In this document: positions 10,796 through 20,164 of the stretch, piece by piece | Layout of the letters: every line of letters begins with the position of its first letter | Position numbering within the stretch: the stretch's first letter is position 1 | Source of the DNA: Samsonia erythrinae | GTDB lineage: Bacteria > Pseudomonadota > Gammaproteobacteria > Enterobacterales > Enterobacteriaceae | Assembly (NCBI RefSeq): GCF_004342665.1 | Contig: NZ_SMBY01000004.1 | Span: 113,198-177,197, forward strand | Reading direction: 5' to 3' | DNA: 64,000 nt | Program-made: the position numbers and the translations under genes | Notes under the pieces: generated by a model | What the model was told of the DNA's origin: nothing | Databases searched by the model: none | What the model saw: only the letters and a program-made list of their open reading frames with translations

Positions 10796-12160
10796 TTAGT
10801 GTTGCTGACGTAACGTCGCAAATACCGTAGCAATTTGATGTGGGTTTTTTTTCCCCGGCTCGCTTTCCACCCCGGAGTTGAAATCCAGTCCGACACAGCC
10901 CTGCTGAGCTGCCTGCGCGCAGTTATCGGCATTCAGACCACCGGCTAACAGGACGTTATCCAGGGATTCGCCGGCCAGCAGTGACCAGTCGAACGTTTTA
11001 CCGCTTCCGCCCTGACCGTTATCAAACAGGTAGCGATCGACGTGGCTGAACGTGCGTTTCGGCAAGGTGTCGGCGACGGGCAGCGCTTTCCAGATCTGGC
11101 AGGTCGCTGGCAATTTCCGGCGCAGCTGGTCGATGGTTTGCTGATCTTCGTCGCCGTGCAGTTGAACCGCAGCGAGCGTCAGCCGCGTCGCGGCGTCAAC
11201 GATATCCTCGACGGGCGCGTTGCGGAAGACGCCGACATAACGTAACGGCGCGCCAGCCATGACATCGGCGGCTTGATGGATATCAACATAGCGCGGAGAT
11301 GACGCGACGAAGATTAATCCGCCGTAGTACGCGCCGGCTTGATAGGCCGCCAGCGCATCCGCCGCTCGCGTCAGACCGCAAACCTTGTTTTCACCCAAAA
11401 TGACGCGACGCACTGCGCCGTTCAGATCCGGTTCAGACATCAGCGAACTGCCGATCAGGAACCCCTGAACAAAGGCGCTGAGTTCACGAATCTGCGCATG
11501 CTGATTGATGCCGGATTCACTGATGACCGTCACGCCTGCGGGCAGGCGAGGTGCAAGCGTGCGGGTGCGGTTGAGGTCAATGGAGAGATCGCGCAGGTCG
11601 CGGTTGTTGATCCCCACCACGCGCGCCTCAAGCTGGATGGCGCGTTTCAGTTCTTCTTCATTACTGACTTCCGTCAACACGCCCAGCTTCAGGCTGTGCG
11701 CCACCTCGGCCAGTTGTCTGTACTGCTCGTCATCCAGTACGGATAGCATCAGAAGAATGGCATCCGCCTGATAGTAACGCGCCAGATAGATCTGGTAGGG
11801 CGAAATCATAAAATCTTTGCACAGCACCGGCTGATGAACCGCGGCACTGACCTGCGGTAAAAAGGCGAAGTCGCCCTGAAAGTACTTTTCATCGGTCAGT
11901 ACGGAAATGGCGGACGCATAATTTTGATAGACACGAGCAATGGCAGACGGATCAAAATCGTCTCGGATCAGCCCCTTAGAGGGCGACGCCTTTTTACATT
12001 CGAGGATAAAGGCCGGTTTATCCTGTTTCAATGCCTGATAAAAATCACGCTGGCTGGGGACGATTTCATGTTGAAACGTGTCCAGCGGCTGTGTTTTTTG
12101 TCGTTCAGCCACCCAGAGCGCTTTATCGCGCACAATTTTATTTAATACGGTTTCCTGCAT
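10796..12160 (-). CDS. trpCF: Bifunctional indole-3-glycerol phosphate synthase / phosphoribosylanthranilate isomerase
   Basis: A 454-residue fusion of two TIM barrels, as in other enterics. The N-terminal TrpC domain (about 1-255) has [12 protein letters not shown] and the [12 protein letters not shown] motif; it makes indole-3-glycerol phosphate. The C-terminal TrpF domain (about 256-454) has [11 protein letters not shown] with the catalytic Cys, and LHGDEDQ; it isomerises phosphoribosylanthranilate. The frame is open 28 codons upstream, overlapping trpD, but the ATG at 12160 gives the family start [10 protein letters not shown] and lies 7 bases after the trpD stop. Confidence 0.97.
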   Translation of the reverse strand: MQETVLNKIVRDKALWVAERQKTQPLDTFQHEIVPSQRDFYQALKQDKPAFILECKKASPSKGLIRDDFDPSAIARVYQNYASAISVLTDEKYFQGDFAFLPQVSAAVHQPVLCKDFMISPYQIYLARYYQADAILLMLSVLDDEQYRQLAEVAHSLKLGVLTEVSNEEELKRAIQLEARVVGINNRDLRDLSIDLNRTRTLAPRLPAGVTVISESGINQHAQIRELSAFVQGFLIGSSLMSEPDLNGAVRRVILGENKVCGLTRAADALAAYQAGAYYGGLIFVASSPRYVDIHQAADVMAGAPLRYVGVFRNAPVEDIVDAATRLTLAAVQLHGDEDQQTIDQLRRKLPATCQIWKALPVADTLPKRTFSHVDRYLFDNGQGGSGKTFDWSLLAGESLDNVLLAGGLNADNCAQAAQQGCVGLDFNSGVESEPGKKNPHQIATVFATLRQQH

Positions 12161-12167
12161 GATTCCA

Positions 12168-13166
12168 TTATCCTCTGGCAGACAGGGCGGTAACGCGCTG
12201 ATAAGCCTGCCCGCTATGAATGACTTCAAGTGCCTGTTGCGCATTCTGACGCAGATTTTCCTGCCCGAATAATCTCAGGAGCAACGCAACGTTGGCGGCG
12301 ACAGCCGCCGCATGTGCGCGCTCTCCTTTACCTTGTAGCAGTGCCGCCAGAATGTCACGGTTTTCTTCCGGTGTGCCGCCCTGTAGCGCCGACAGCGGAT
12401 AGGCGTCCAGACCGAAATCACGGTGCGTGAGCGTGTAGGTTTCTATCTCGCCATGGTTTAACTCGGCGACCTGCGTCGGTGCGTGAATCGCGACCTCGTC
12501 CATCCCGCCGCCGTGGACGACCGCCGCGCGCTGATAACCCAGCACTTTTAGGGTTTCAGCAATAGGGCGAACCAATTCGGGGCTATAGACGCCGATGAGC
12601 GCCAGCGGCGGACGCGCCGGGTTAACCAGCGGGCCTAACACATTGAAGACGGTGCGTGTTTTCAACTGTTGACGCACCGGCATGGCATGACGAAAGCCCA
12701 GATGGTATTGCGGCGCGAACAGGAAACACACGCCCAGATCGTCCAATGCCTGACGTGAATCCTGTGCGCTCATATCCAGCTTGATGCCAAAGGCCGAAAG
12801 TAAATCAGAAGAGCCGGAACGGCTGGATACGCTGCGGTTGCCGTGTTTAGCGATTTTCAGGCCGCAACTGGCGGCGACGAAGGCGCTGGCGGTGGAAATG
12901 TTGATGCTGTTCGTCCCGTCGCCGCCGGTGCCGACAATATCGGCAAACAAATAGTCCGGGCGGGGAAAATGCTGTGCGTCAGCCAGCAATGCCGCAGCGG
13001 CGCCGGCGATCTCGTCGGGATGCTCGCCGCGTACTTTCATGCTGATCAACGCCGCCGCCAGTTGGCTGGCTTCCAGTTCACCGCGGATAATGGCGCTAAA
13101 CAGCGACTGACTTTCCTGACGGCTGATGTTTTGTGCGCGGTACAGTTTTTCCAATATGTTTTGCAT
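12168..13166 (-). CDS. trpD: Anthranilate phosphoribosyltransferase
   Basis: A 332-residue enzyme transferring the phosphoribosyl group of PRPP to anthranilate. The PRPP-binding motif [13 protein letters not shown] and the [15 protein letters not shown] segment are present. In E. coli this domain is fused to TrpG; here it is a separate gene in another frame. The start at 13166 (MQNILEKLY) fits stand-alone enteric TrpD. An in-frame ATG at 13220, 14 bases from the trpG stop and with GAGG at good spacing, would add 18 residues resembling the E. coli TrpG-D linker, so the true start needs experimental proof. Confidence 0.93.
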   Translation of the reverse strand: MQNILEKLYRAQNISRQESQSLFSAIIRGELEASQLAAALISMKVRGEHPDEIAGAAAALLADAQHFPRPDYLFADIVGTGGDGTNSINISTASAFVAASCGLKIAKHGNRSVSSRSGSSDLLSAFGIKLDMSAQDSRQALDDLGVCFLFAPQYHLGFRHAMPVRQQLKTRTVFNVLGPLVNPARPPLALIGVYSPELVRPIAETLKVLGYQRAAVVHGGGMDEVAIHAPTQVAELNHGEIETYTLTHRDFGLDAYPLSALQGGTPEENRDILAALLQGKGERAHAAAVAANVALLLRLFGQENLRQNAQQALEVIHSGQAYQRVTALSARG

Positions 13167-13233
13167 AGTAAATACATCCTGAGCAGTAGACGGTTTCTGA
13201 GTCGCAGGAGGCGATGACATCGCCTCATCCTCG

Positions 13234-13812
13234 CTAAGCCAGCGCCCAATCCAGCGTTTTTTCCAGCAGTCGGGCGCCATGGGTGGTGAGGATCGACTCG
13301 GGATGAAATTGAAAGCCACAGACGCGATCCGCGTCATTGCGTACCGCCATGACCATATCGTTAAAGCGCGCGTTGACGGTCAGCGAGGCGGGTATGCGGC
13401 TACCAACCAGCGAGTGGTAGCGGGCAACCGGCAGCGGTTGCGGTAAGCCGGAAAACATGGCGCTGTCGTCGTGAACGATCGCGGAGGCTTTTCCATGCAA
13501 AATTTCGCCAGCCTGACCGACATAACCACCGTAAGCCTCAACAATGGCCTGATGGCCGAGACAAATACCGATAATCGGCAACTCACCGCGCAAACGTTGC
13601 AGCAGTTCGGGCATACAACCGGCTTCGGCGGGGGTGCCGGGGCCAGGAGAGAGCATCAGTATCGGGTTTTCCATGTGCTGCAACCGCGCAATGATCACGT
13701 CGGCAGGCAACTGATTACGGTAAATGACCACCTGATGACCGCTGGCGCGCAACTGATCCACCAGGTTGTAAGTGAATGAATCGATATTATCGAGTAGCAG
13801 GATATCGGCCAT
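13234..13812 (-). CDS. trpG: Anthranilate synthase component II (glutamine amidotransferase)
   Basis: A 192-residue class I glutamine amidotransferase supplying ammonia to TrpE. The triad is complete: Cys in [15 protein letters not shown], and His-Glu in [28 protein letters not shown] at the N-terminus is typical of TrpG. It is not fused to trpD, as known for Serratia, Yersinia and soft-rot bacteria. Its ATG overlaps the trpE stop by one base (TGATG), coupling the two subunits of anthranilate synthase. Confidence 0.97.
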   Translation of the reverse strand: MADILLLDNIDSFTYNLVDQLRASGHQVVIYRNQLPADVIIARLQHMENPILMLSPGPGTPAEAGCMPELLQRLRGELPIIGICLGHQAIVEAYGGYVGQAGEILHGKASAIVHDDSAMFSGLPQPLPVARYHSLVGSRIPASLTVNARFNDMVMAVRNDADRVCGFQFHPESILTTHGARLLEKTLDWALA

Positions 13813-15374
13813 CAGAACATCTCCTTTGCATGGTGCGCACTGGCGATGGCTCGCAGCACGGCCCGGGCTTTGTTACGCGTTTCATCGGCTTCGGCCTGAG
13901 GGTTAGAATCTAACACCACGCCCGCACCGGCCTGAACCGTGGCGATACCGTCTTCGACGTAGGCGGAACGAATCACGATACAGGTGTCGAGATCGCCGTG
14001 GGCGGTGAAGTAACCGACGGCGCCGCCGTAGCTGCCGCGCCGGGTTTTCTCACTGGCGGCAATGAGTTGCATTGCCCGTACTTTAGGGGCACCGCTCAGC
14101 GTGCCCATATTCATACAGGCACGATAAGCGTGCAGTACATCCAAATCCTCGCGCAGCGTGCCGACCACGCGGGAGACCAGATGCATCACAAAGGAATAGC
14201 GATCAACTTTGGTCAAATCAGCGACGTAGCGGCTACCGGGTTGACAGATGCGCGCCAGATCGTTGCGGGCCAAATCCACCAGCATCAAATGTTCCGCCAG
14301 CTCTTTATGGTCGGTGCGCATTTCCAATTCAATACGGCTATCGAGATCGCGATCCAGTGAGCCATCGGCACGGCGACCGCGCGGCCGAGTCCCGGCAATC
14401 GGGTAAATTTCGATTTGACGGCTGTCGGCGTCGTATTTCAGCGAGCTTTCCGGCGATGCGCCGAATAGCGTGAAGTCCTGATCCTGCATATAAAACATGT
14501 AAGGGCTGGGATTGTTGTCTTTCAGCGTCTGGTATGCCGCCAGCGGTGAAGGGCACGGCAGGGAGAAACGACGTGACGGCACCACCTGAAAAATTTCGCC
14601 CATACGGATGGCTTCCTGCATCTGGCTGACCACAGCACCGAAGTCTTCGTCGCTCTGGTTGCAACTGAGCGCCATATTTTCAATGGACTGGCGCGGCAGA
14701 GTCGGCGCAGGCTGGGTTAACTGCACTTGTAACGTCTCCAGGCGCTGCGTTAAACGCCGCTTCTCGCCGTTGTCTGGCGTAAACAGGCTGGCTTGCAGGG
14801 AAGTGATGCGCTTTTGGTGATCGAGGATCAGCAGCGTTTCCGCCAGATAGAAACAGAAGTCCGGGCAGCGTTGCGATTGACTCAGCGCAGGAAGCGCCTC
14901 AAAGCCGGCGACCAGATCGTAAGCAAATAGGCCGCCGAGAAACATGGCCTCCCGTTCATTTGCCGGACAAGCGACCAGCGACAGAATCTGGCGCAAGGCG
15001 TCAAAAACGGACAGAGAACGTAAGCGGGCATCTTCATCCTGCACGGTATCCACCAGTGGGAACGTCAACTCACGGCCATTCGGACGCGCATGATTAATGA
15101 CCTCGGCAGGCAGCGCCGCATCCAGCAGTGGCAGAAGGTTTGCCCCGTTTGTCGTCAATGCCTGAATAGCAACCTGCTGGCCCAGCGCGGTGATGCGCAG
15201 CGCGCTGTCAATAACGAGCAGACTTTTCAGGTTTTCCTTACTGTCGATTTCAGCCGATTCCAGCAGTAAGGTTGCCGGTCTGGCGCCACAGAGTTGATGG
15301 AATATGGCGTTTGGGTCGTTACGATAAACGGCTTCGGCGCGCAGCAGTTCCAGATTTGGTTGTGTTGTTTGCAT
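13812..15374 (-). CDS. trpE: Anthranilate synthase component I
   Basis: A 520-residue chorismate-utilising enzyme that, with TrpG, makes anthranilate from chorismate and glutamine. The feedback-binding [18 protein letters not shown] segment near residues 35-52 is present, as is the catalytic core ([55 protein letters not shown] and GGAVGYF). It is the first structural gene of the operon, 93 bases after the leader peptide stop with the attenuator between. Length equals E. coli TrpE (520). Confidence 0.98.
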   Translation of the reverse strand: MQTTQPNLELLRAEAVYRNDPNAIFHQLCGARPATLLLESAEIDSKENLKSLLVIDSALRITALGQQVAIQALTTNGANLLPLLDAALPAEVINHARPNGRELTFPLVDTVQDEDARLRSLSVFDALRQILSLVACPANEREAMFLGGLFAYDLVAGFEALPALSQSQRCPDFCFYLAETLLILDHQKRITSLQASLFTPDNGEKRRLTQRLETLQVQLTQPAPTLPRQSIENMALSCNQSDEDFGAVVSQMQEAIRMGEIFQVVPSRRFSLPCPSPLAAYQTLKDNNPSPYMFYMQDQDFTLFGASPESSLKYDADSRQIEIYPIAGTRPRGRRADGSLDRDLDSRIELEMRTDHKELAEHLMLVDLARNDLARICQPGSRYVADLTKVDRYSFVMHLVSRVVGTLREDLDVLHAYRACMNMGTLSGAPKVRAMQLIAASEKTRRGSYGGAVGYFTAHGDLDTCIVIRSAYVEDGIATVQAGAGVVLDSNPQAEADETRNKARAVLRAIASAHHAKEMF

Positions 15375-15404
15375 TGTTGCTACCTGTTTAATTTATGCCC
15401 ATCA

Positions 15405-15433
15405 AATAAAAAACCCGCTTATTTAAGCGGGCC
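15405..15433 (-). terminator. trp attenuator (leader terminator, segments 3:4)
   Basis: On the reverse strand CCCGCTT (15431-15425) pairs with AAGCGGG (15420-15414) around AAAT, followed by six T residues. It sits between the leader peptide gene and trpE, the position of the classical trp attenuator. Confidence 0.9.
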
Positions 15434-15467
15434 TGGGAATGTCTGCATCGATGACAAAGACGCACGA

Positions 15468-15533
15468 TTACTCCCCCCGCCACAGGGAAATGCGCCAATA
15501 ACCATGTTTCATCATTTTTTGCATCGCCATCAT
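15468..15533 (-). CDS. trpL: trp operon leader peptide
   Basis: A short frame of 21 codons (from the first ATG) that ends in HGYWRISLWRGE followed by TAA. It lies between the trp promoter and the attenuator, which is the position and layout of trpL. Ribosome stalling at Trp codons when charged tRNA-Trp is scarce lets the antiterminator form (established mechanism). Unlike E. coli (WW tandem), the two Trp codons here are separated by four codons, at positions 13 and 18; a Tyr codon occupies the place of the first Trp of the enteric HGWWRTS pattern. Several in-frame ATGs (15533, 15530, 15524, 15515, 15512) make the start uncertain. Confidence 0.8.
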   Translation of the reverse strand: MMAMQKMMKHGYWRISLWRGE

Positions 15534-15561
15534 CAATCTCACTGTTTACGCACCGAACTTT

Positions 15562-15596
15562 CGTACTAGTTAACTGGTTCGAAAATAAAAAGTCAA
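15562..15596 (-). promoter_or_regulatory. trp promoter and TrpR operator
   Basis: On the reverse strand TTGACT (15596-15591), a 17-bp spacer and TTAACT (15573-15568) form the promoter. The palindrome CGAACCAGTTAACTAGTACG (15581-15562) overlaps the -10 box and, as I recall the E. coli trp operator, differs from it by one base. Repression by tryptophan-loaded TrpR is inferred from this match. Confidence 0.92.
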
Positions 15597-15698
15597 CACC
15601 CGCAATAGGATTATTTTATAGCGGCGCGAAATGTAACTGCGGCATTACCATTTGTTGCGTATTGATGGCATCATGCCAGCCTTACGTGATCATGATGA

Positions 15699-16619
15699 AT
15701 GGATAGCCCCGTGCCAGCAGCGTTTCAACCAATGCCATCGTTTCCGCTTTATGACTTACATAGCCACACGACGGCGTCTGACGGCATGTTAACGCCGGCG
15801 GCGTTGGTCAACCGGGCGGTAGAAAGGCAGGTGAACGTGCTGGCGATCACCGACCATGACACGATCGCCGGGCTTGAAGATGCCCAGCGCGCGATTGAGC
15901 AACAGGCGCTGCCGTTAAGGCTCATTCCCGGCGTGGAGGTGTCTACGCTGTGGGAAAACCATGAGATCCATATTGTCGGGTTGGGGATGGAGATTGCGCA
16001 TCCGGCGTTAAGTTCGCTGTTGCAACAGCAGGCGCTTTTTCGCCAACAGCGGGCCGAGCAGATCGCTCTCCGGTTGGAAAAAGCCCGTATTCCCGATGCA
16101 CTGTCAGGCGCACAGCAGCTGGCGACCGGCGGACAGATTACGCGGGCGCATTTTGCCCGCTATCTGATTGCGCAGGGCATGGCGACGAACATGAATCAGG
16201 TGTTTAAAAAATATCTGGCGAAGGGGAAAACCGGCTACGTGCCGCCACAGTGGTGTTCCATACCGCAGGCGATTGAGGCCATTCATCGCGCTGGCGGCGT
16301 GTCGGTGCTGGCACACCCCGGACGCTACGACCTGACGGCGAAGTGGTTGAAACGGCTGTTAACCACATTTGCTGATAATGGCGGGGTCGCGATGGAGGTC
16401 GCTCAGTGTCAGCAGGCGCCGGATGAACGAACGCAGTTAGGCCGTTATGCGCGTGATTTCAATCTGATGGCGTCGCAGGGATCGGACTTCCATATGCCGT
16501 GTGCCTGGATCGAACTGGGGCGCAAACTGTGGCTACCTGCGGATGTCGAGCCGGTTTGGCATCATCCGCTGCTGGCTGTCCAGCCTGATACGCGCGCGTT
16601 GATGGTCCGCGATGCATGA
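15699..16619 (+). CDS. rnm: RNase AM, 5'-3' exoribonuclease of the PHP family
   Basis: A 306-residue PHP-domain phosphoesterase (YciV/TrpH). Metal ligands are visible in YDLHSHTTASDG, ITDHDT, ENHEIHIVG, LAHPGRYDL and QGSDFHMP. E. coli Rnm shortens 5' ends of ribosomal and other RNAs and also degrades 3'-phosphoadenosine 5'-phosphate. The first ATG gives about 12 residues more than the conserved part; an ATG at 15732 (MPSFPLYDLHSH) is a possible alternative. It is divergent from trpL, as in E. coli, and precedes yciO by 105 bp. Confidence 0.94.
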   Translation: MDSPVPAAFQPMPSFPLYDLHSHTTASDGMLTPAALVNRAVERQVNVLAITDHDTIAGLEDAQRAIEQQALPLRLIPGVEVSTLWENHEIHIVGLGMEIAHPALSSLLQQQALFRQQRAEQIALRLEKARIPDALSGAQQLATGGQITRAHFARYLIAQGMATNMNQVFKKYLAKGKTGYVPPQWCSIPQAIEAIHRAGGVSVLAHPGRYDLTAKWLKRLLTTFADNGGVAMEVAQCQQAPDERTQLGRYARDFNLMASQGSDFHMPCAWIELGRKLWLPADVEPVWHHPLLAVQPDTRALMVRDA

Positions 16620-16724
16620 AATAACAATCTTTTACTGCTAACTCGTTCTACAATAACGATATTGCATGGTTGCGCGGCCTGTGATGCGTTACGCCGCGCA
16701 ATGTCCGACGTATGAGGTAAGGTC

Positions 16725-17345
16725 ATGAGTCAGTTTTTCTATATTCATCCGCAGAATCCGCAGCCGCGACTGATTGGTCAGTCGATAGAGTTTTTGCATA
16801 AAGGCGGGGTGATTGTTTATCCAACGGATTCCGGCTATGCGTTGGGCTGCATGTTGGGCGAAAAAAATGCCATGGAGCGCATTTGCCGCATTCGCGATCT
16901 GGACAGCAACCATAATTTCACGCTGATGTGTCGCGATCTGTCCGAACTGTCGGCGTATGCCTACGTCGATAACGCCGCCTTCCGGCTGATTAAAAATAAT
17001 ACGCCGGGTAATTACACGTTTATTTTAAAAGCGACGAAAGAGGTGCCTCGCCGCCTGATGAGTGAAAAGCGGAAAACGATAGGCCTGCGTGTGCCATCCA
17101 ACCCGATTGCGTTGGAACTGCTGGCCGCGCTGAACGAACCGCTGATGTCGACAACGCTGATGCTGCCGGGAAATGATTTCGCCGAATCCGATCCGGAAGA
17201 AATTCAGGAACGATTAGGTAAATTGGTGGATTTGATTATTCACGGCGGTTTTCTGGGCCAGCAGCCGACGACCGTTATCGACTTAACCGAGTCTACGCCG
17301 CAAATCGTTCGTGAAGGAACCGGTGATATCGCGCCGTTCTTATAA
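16725..17345 (+). CDS. yciO: YciO, Sua5/YciO/YrdC family protein
   Basis: A 206-residue single-domain protein of the YrdC fold. The nucleotide-binding pattern is seen in GGVIVYPTDSGYALGC, the R-I-R-D-L element and SEKRKTIGLRVPSNPIA. YrdC relatives make threonylcarbamoyl-AMP for tRNA t6A; YciO is a paralogue whose contribution is weaker or different, so I do not assign the activity. GAGGTAAGG lies ahead of the ATG. It is downstream of rnm and upstream of rluB in the same order as in E. coli. Confidence 0.94.
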   Translation: MSQFFYIHPQNPQPRLIGQSIEFLHKGGVIVYPTDSGYALGCMLGEKNAMERICRIRDLDSNHNFTLMCRDLSELSAYAYVDNAAFRLIKNNTPGNYTFILKATKEVPRRLMSEKRKTIGLRVPSNPIALELLAALNEPLMSTTLMLPGNDFAESDPEEIQERLGKLVDLIIHGGFLGQQPTTVIDLTESTPQIVREGTGDIAPFL

Positions 17346-17538
17346 TGCCGGGGCATCGCGTTTAATACCGAGACAGCGTGTTGCGGCACGCCGTAACAAT
17401 GGGAATACAAATGGCGCGAAGATCGGTATAATCGCGCCAGTAGGCCGTATCACCGATAATTTTTACGTAACTTGCTGAATTCTATCAGCCGTTATGACTC
17501 CCCCCGACGCCTGGGAAGGCGACACTAGAGGTTGCTCA

Positions 17539-18423
17539 ATGAGCGAAAAGCTACAAAAAGTTCTGGCACGCGCCGGTCATGGCTCGCGCCGCGAAATTGA
17601 AGGTATTATTCAGGCTGGACGCGTCAGCGTTGACGGTAAGATCGCCACACTGGGCGATCGCGTTGAAGTGACGAAAGCCACCCGAATCCGTATTGATGGC
17701 CATGTTGTGACCGTCAAGGAAACCGAAGAAACCGTCTGTCGCGTGTTGATTTATTACAAACCCGAAGGCGAACTGTGCACCCGCAACGATCCCGAAGGCC
17801 GTCCGACAGTATTTGACCGTTTGCCGAAAATTCAGGGTTCACGCTGGGTTGCGGTCGGCCGTCTGGATGTGAACACTTCCGGTCTTTTGCTGTTTACGAC
17901 GGACGGCGAGTTGGCCAATCGTCTGATGCACCCCAGCCGCGAGGTTGAACGCGAATATGCCGTTCGCGTCTTCGGCGAAATTGATGACGAAAAGATCAAA
18001 CAGCTGAGTAAAGGCGTACAACTGGAGGATGGCCCGGCCTCGTTCCGCACGATCCGCTATCAGGGGGGCGAAGGCCTGAACCAGTGGTATAACGTAACGT
18101 TGACGGAAGGACGTAACCGCGAGGTTCGGCGTCTGTGGGAAGCGGTCGGCGTACAGGTTAGCCGCCTGATCCGTGTGCGCTATGGCGACATCCCGCTGCC
18201 GAAAGGCCTGCCGCGTGGCGGCTGGGCGGAAATGCCGCTGGAACAACTGAACTATTTGCGCGAGTTGGTTCAGCTTGAACCGGAAACGGTGTCCAAGCTA
18301 CCGGTTGAGCGTGAGCGCCGTCGCGTGAAGGCGAACCAGATCCGCCGCGCGGTAAAACGTCACAGCCAGATTAACGCCGCTCCGTCACGTCGTACCTCAC
18401 CGAAGCCGAAGCGCATCGGCTGA
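17539..18423 (+). CDS. rluB: 23S rRNA pseudouridine(2605) synthase
   Basis: A 294-residue RsuA-family pseudouridine synthase: an S4 RNA-binding domain (about 2-60), then the catalytic domain with D110 in [11 protein letters not shown] and the [13 protein letters not shown] motif. The tail (about 255-294) is rich in Arg, Lys and Ser, usual for RluB. The frame is open 15 codons upstream, but the ATG at 17539 with AGAGG and the family start [13 protein letters not shown] decide the start. A small hairpin (17508-17521) precedes the ribosome site. It modifies U2605 of 23S rRNA (known for E. coli). Confidence 0.96.
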   Translation: MSEKLQKVLARAGHGSRREIEGIIQAGRVSVDGKIATLGDRVEVTKATRIRIDGHVVTVKETEETVCRVLIYYKPEGELCTRNDPEGRPTVFDRLPKIQGSRWVAVGRLDVNTSGLLLFTTDGELANRLMHPSREVEREYAVRVFGEIDDEKIKQLSKGVQLEDGPASFRTIRYQGGEGLNQWYNVTLTEGRNREVRRLWEAVGVQVSRLIRVRYGDIPLPKGLPRGGWAEMPLEQLNYLRELVQLEPETVSKLPVERERRRVKANQIRRAVKRHSQINAAPSRRTSPKPKRIG

Positions 18424-18444
18424 CACGTTTATTGATACGCGCCA

Positions 18445-18470
18445 CGGGCAGCGTCCGCTGCCCGATATTT
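18445..18470. terminator. Terminator between rluB and btuR
   Basis: CGGGCAGCG (18445-18453) pairs with CGCTGCCCG (18456-18464), followed by ATATTT, between two convergent genes. Confidence 0.65.
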
Positions 18471-19059
18471 ACCAGTCAATACCTTGCTGTGCCTGCACGC
18501 CGGCATCAAATGCATGCTTCACCGCACGCATTTCCGTCACGGTATCCGCCATGTCCAGCAGGTCGCGGTGGCAGCCTCGACCGGTAATAATGACCGTTTG
18601 TGCGGCAGGTCGCTGATTTAATGCGGTGACAACGTCACTTAAAGCTAAATACCCATAGCTGACCATGTAGGTGAGTTCGTCCAACACGACGAGATCGAGC
18701 TGAGGGTCGGCCAGCATCCGTTTGCCGTGCTGCCAGACGCGCTGCGCCGCCTCCGTATCCGTCTGGCGATTTTGCGTGTCCCAGGTAAAACCTGTCGCCA
18801 TAACCTGAAACTCGACGCCGAGGGGTTGCAGCAGGTTTTTCTCGCCGTTCGGCCATTCTCCTTTGATAAACTGGATCACGCCGGCCCGCCGCCCATGGCC
18901 TATTGCACGCGTGACGGTGCCAAACGCGGCGGTGGTTTTCCCTTTTCCGTTTCCGGTAAAAACAATCAGGATACCGCGCGTTTCATTGGCGGCGGCAATA
19001 CGGGCATCGACTTTTTCTTTCAGACGCTGTTGTCGCTGTTGGTGGCGATCGTCGTTCAT
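18469..19059 (-). CDS. btuR: Corrinoid adenosyltransferase
   Basis: A 196-residue CobA/CobO-type ATP:cob(I)alamin adenosyltransferase that attaches the 5'-deoxyadenosyl group to corrinoids. The P-loop is GNGKGKTTAAFG, followed by GVIQFIKGEWPNGE, ATGFTWDTQNR and VLDELTYMVSYGY. The frame extends 19 codons upstream into yciK's stop region; the ATG at 19059 fits the E. coli length (196). The gene follows yciK by 16 bp on the same strand, so they are probably cotranscribed. Confidence 0.96.
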   Translation of the reverse strand: MNDDRHQQRQQRLKEKVDARIAAANETRGILIVFTGNGKGKTTAAFGTVTRAIGHGRRAGVIQFIKGEWPNGEKNLLQPLGVEFQVMATGFTWDTQNRQTDTEAAQRVWQHGKRMLADPQLDLVVLDELTYMVSYGYLALSDVVTALNQRPAAQTVIITGRGCHRDLLDMADTVTEMRAVKHAFDAGVQAQQGIDW

Positions 19060-19075
19060 TCTGAATATACCTTCG

Positions 19076-19837
19076 TTATTCGCTCGGGCCGGGCTTTCTG
19101 CCCGGTTGGGCATCAAAACTCATGCCAGTCTTGCGACGACTGTCGTCACCCATCAGATACAGATAAAGCGGCATGATCTCTGCGGGCGTTTTGAGCCTGT
19201 CAGGATCTTCCTGCGGGAACGCCGCCGCGCGCATGGCGGTGCGGGTACCGCCCGGGTTAATACAGTTCACGCGTAGATTTTTCGCGCGATACTCTTCGGC
19301 CAGCACCTGCATCAGCCCCTCAGTGGCAAATTTAGAGACTGAATAGGCTCCCCAGCCTGCACGACCTGAGCGGCCAACGCTGGAACTGGTGAAAATGAGT
19401 GAGGCGCAAGACGATTTCAGCAATAAAGGGAGCAGCGCCTGCGTCAGCATGAAGGTGGCATTCACGTTCACCTGCATAACCTCATGCCAGATCTCAGGAG
19501 ATTGCTCCGCGATAGGGGCGATCTCCCCCAGTAGACCGGCATTGTGGAGGACGCCATCCAGATGGGGGACAACCTGCGCCAGCTCGTCAGCGAGCTGAAA
19601 ACACTGTGTCGATGATAAGGTCAGCATATCGCACACCATGATGTGTACCGGCGTCTCTTGCTCCTGGGCGATTTGTTGCTTGACCGCCTGAAGCTTGCTT
19701 TCCGTGCGCCCAAGCAAGATAAGCTGAGCGCCATAGCGCGCATAGGTCAATGCGGCCTCCCGGCCAATTCCGTCGCCGGCGCCGGTGACCAGTATAATGC
19801 GGTTTTGCAATAAATCGTTTTTCGGCTGGTAGTGCAC
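19076..19837 (-). CDS. yciK: YciK, short-chain dehydrogenase/reductase
   Basis: A 253-residue classical SDR. It has the cofactor motif TGAGDGIGRE, LHNAGLLG, the catalytic Ser-Tyr-Lys in FTSSSVGRSG and YSVSKFA, and a GGTRTAM loop. The physiological substrate is unknown; an Arg in LILLGRTESKL suggests NADP preference (inference). The start MHYQPKNDLLQNRI matches E. coli YciK (252). It is upstream of btuR. Confidence 0.94.
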   Translation of the reverse strand: MHYQPKNDLLQNRIILVTGAGDGIGREAALTYARYGAQLILLGRTESKLQAVKQQIAQEQETPVHIMVCDMLTLSSTQCFQLADELAQVVPHLDGVLHNAGLLGEIAPIAEQSPEIWHEVMQVNVNATFMLTQALLPLLLKSSCASLIFTSSSVGRSGRAGWGAYSVSKFATEGLMQVLAEEYRAKNLRVNCINPGGTRTAMRAAAFPQEDPDRLKTPAEIMPLYLYLMGDDSRRKTGMSFDAQPGRKPGPSE

Positions 19838-20164
19838 AATGAATTCCTCTTACCGCGGCATGCTACGGCCACGTATCAGACAGACAGGCGCGGTGCGATT
19901 GGTCGGGCCGCGCGTTTTGGACGGACGATGCATCCGGCTGGGCGAATGGGGCTGTTATGCCTCAAATGTCAGGCGTTTTCAATGAGACTGCCTCTATTTA
20001 TCCTCATGCCGCTGTAAAAAACAGCAACAAACAGGAAAACGGCAGGAATAACATCGCCATACTGCCGGCTATCAGTTAGGTTATAGAAAGGGGATGGTTC
20101 GCGACATCGGCCATAGGCAGGCAACCAACATTAATCAATACTCAGTCAATTGAGGGTGGTATTT
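19838..20164. other. Intergenic region between divergent yciK and sohB
   Basis: This spacer of about 327 bp should contain the promoters of both genes. I see no terminator, repeat or small gene that I can support. The GAGGG at 20152-20156 is the sohB ribosome site. Confidence 0.5.

Noticed and set aside
17508..17521. Small hairpin just before the rluB ribosome site as a possible riboswitch
   Set aside because: Only a 5-bp stem; no conserved aptamer structure visible.
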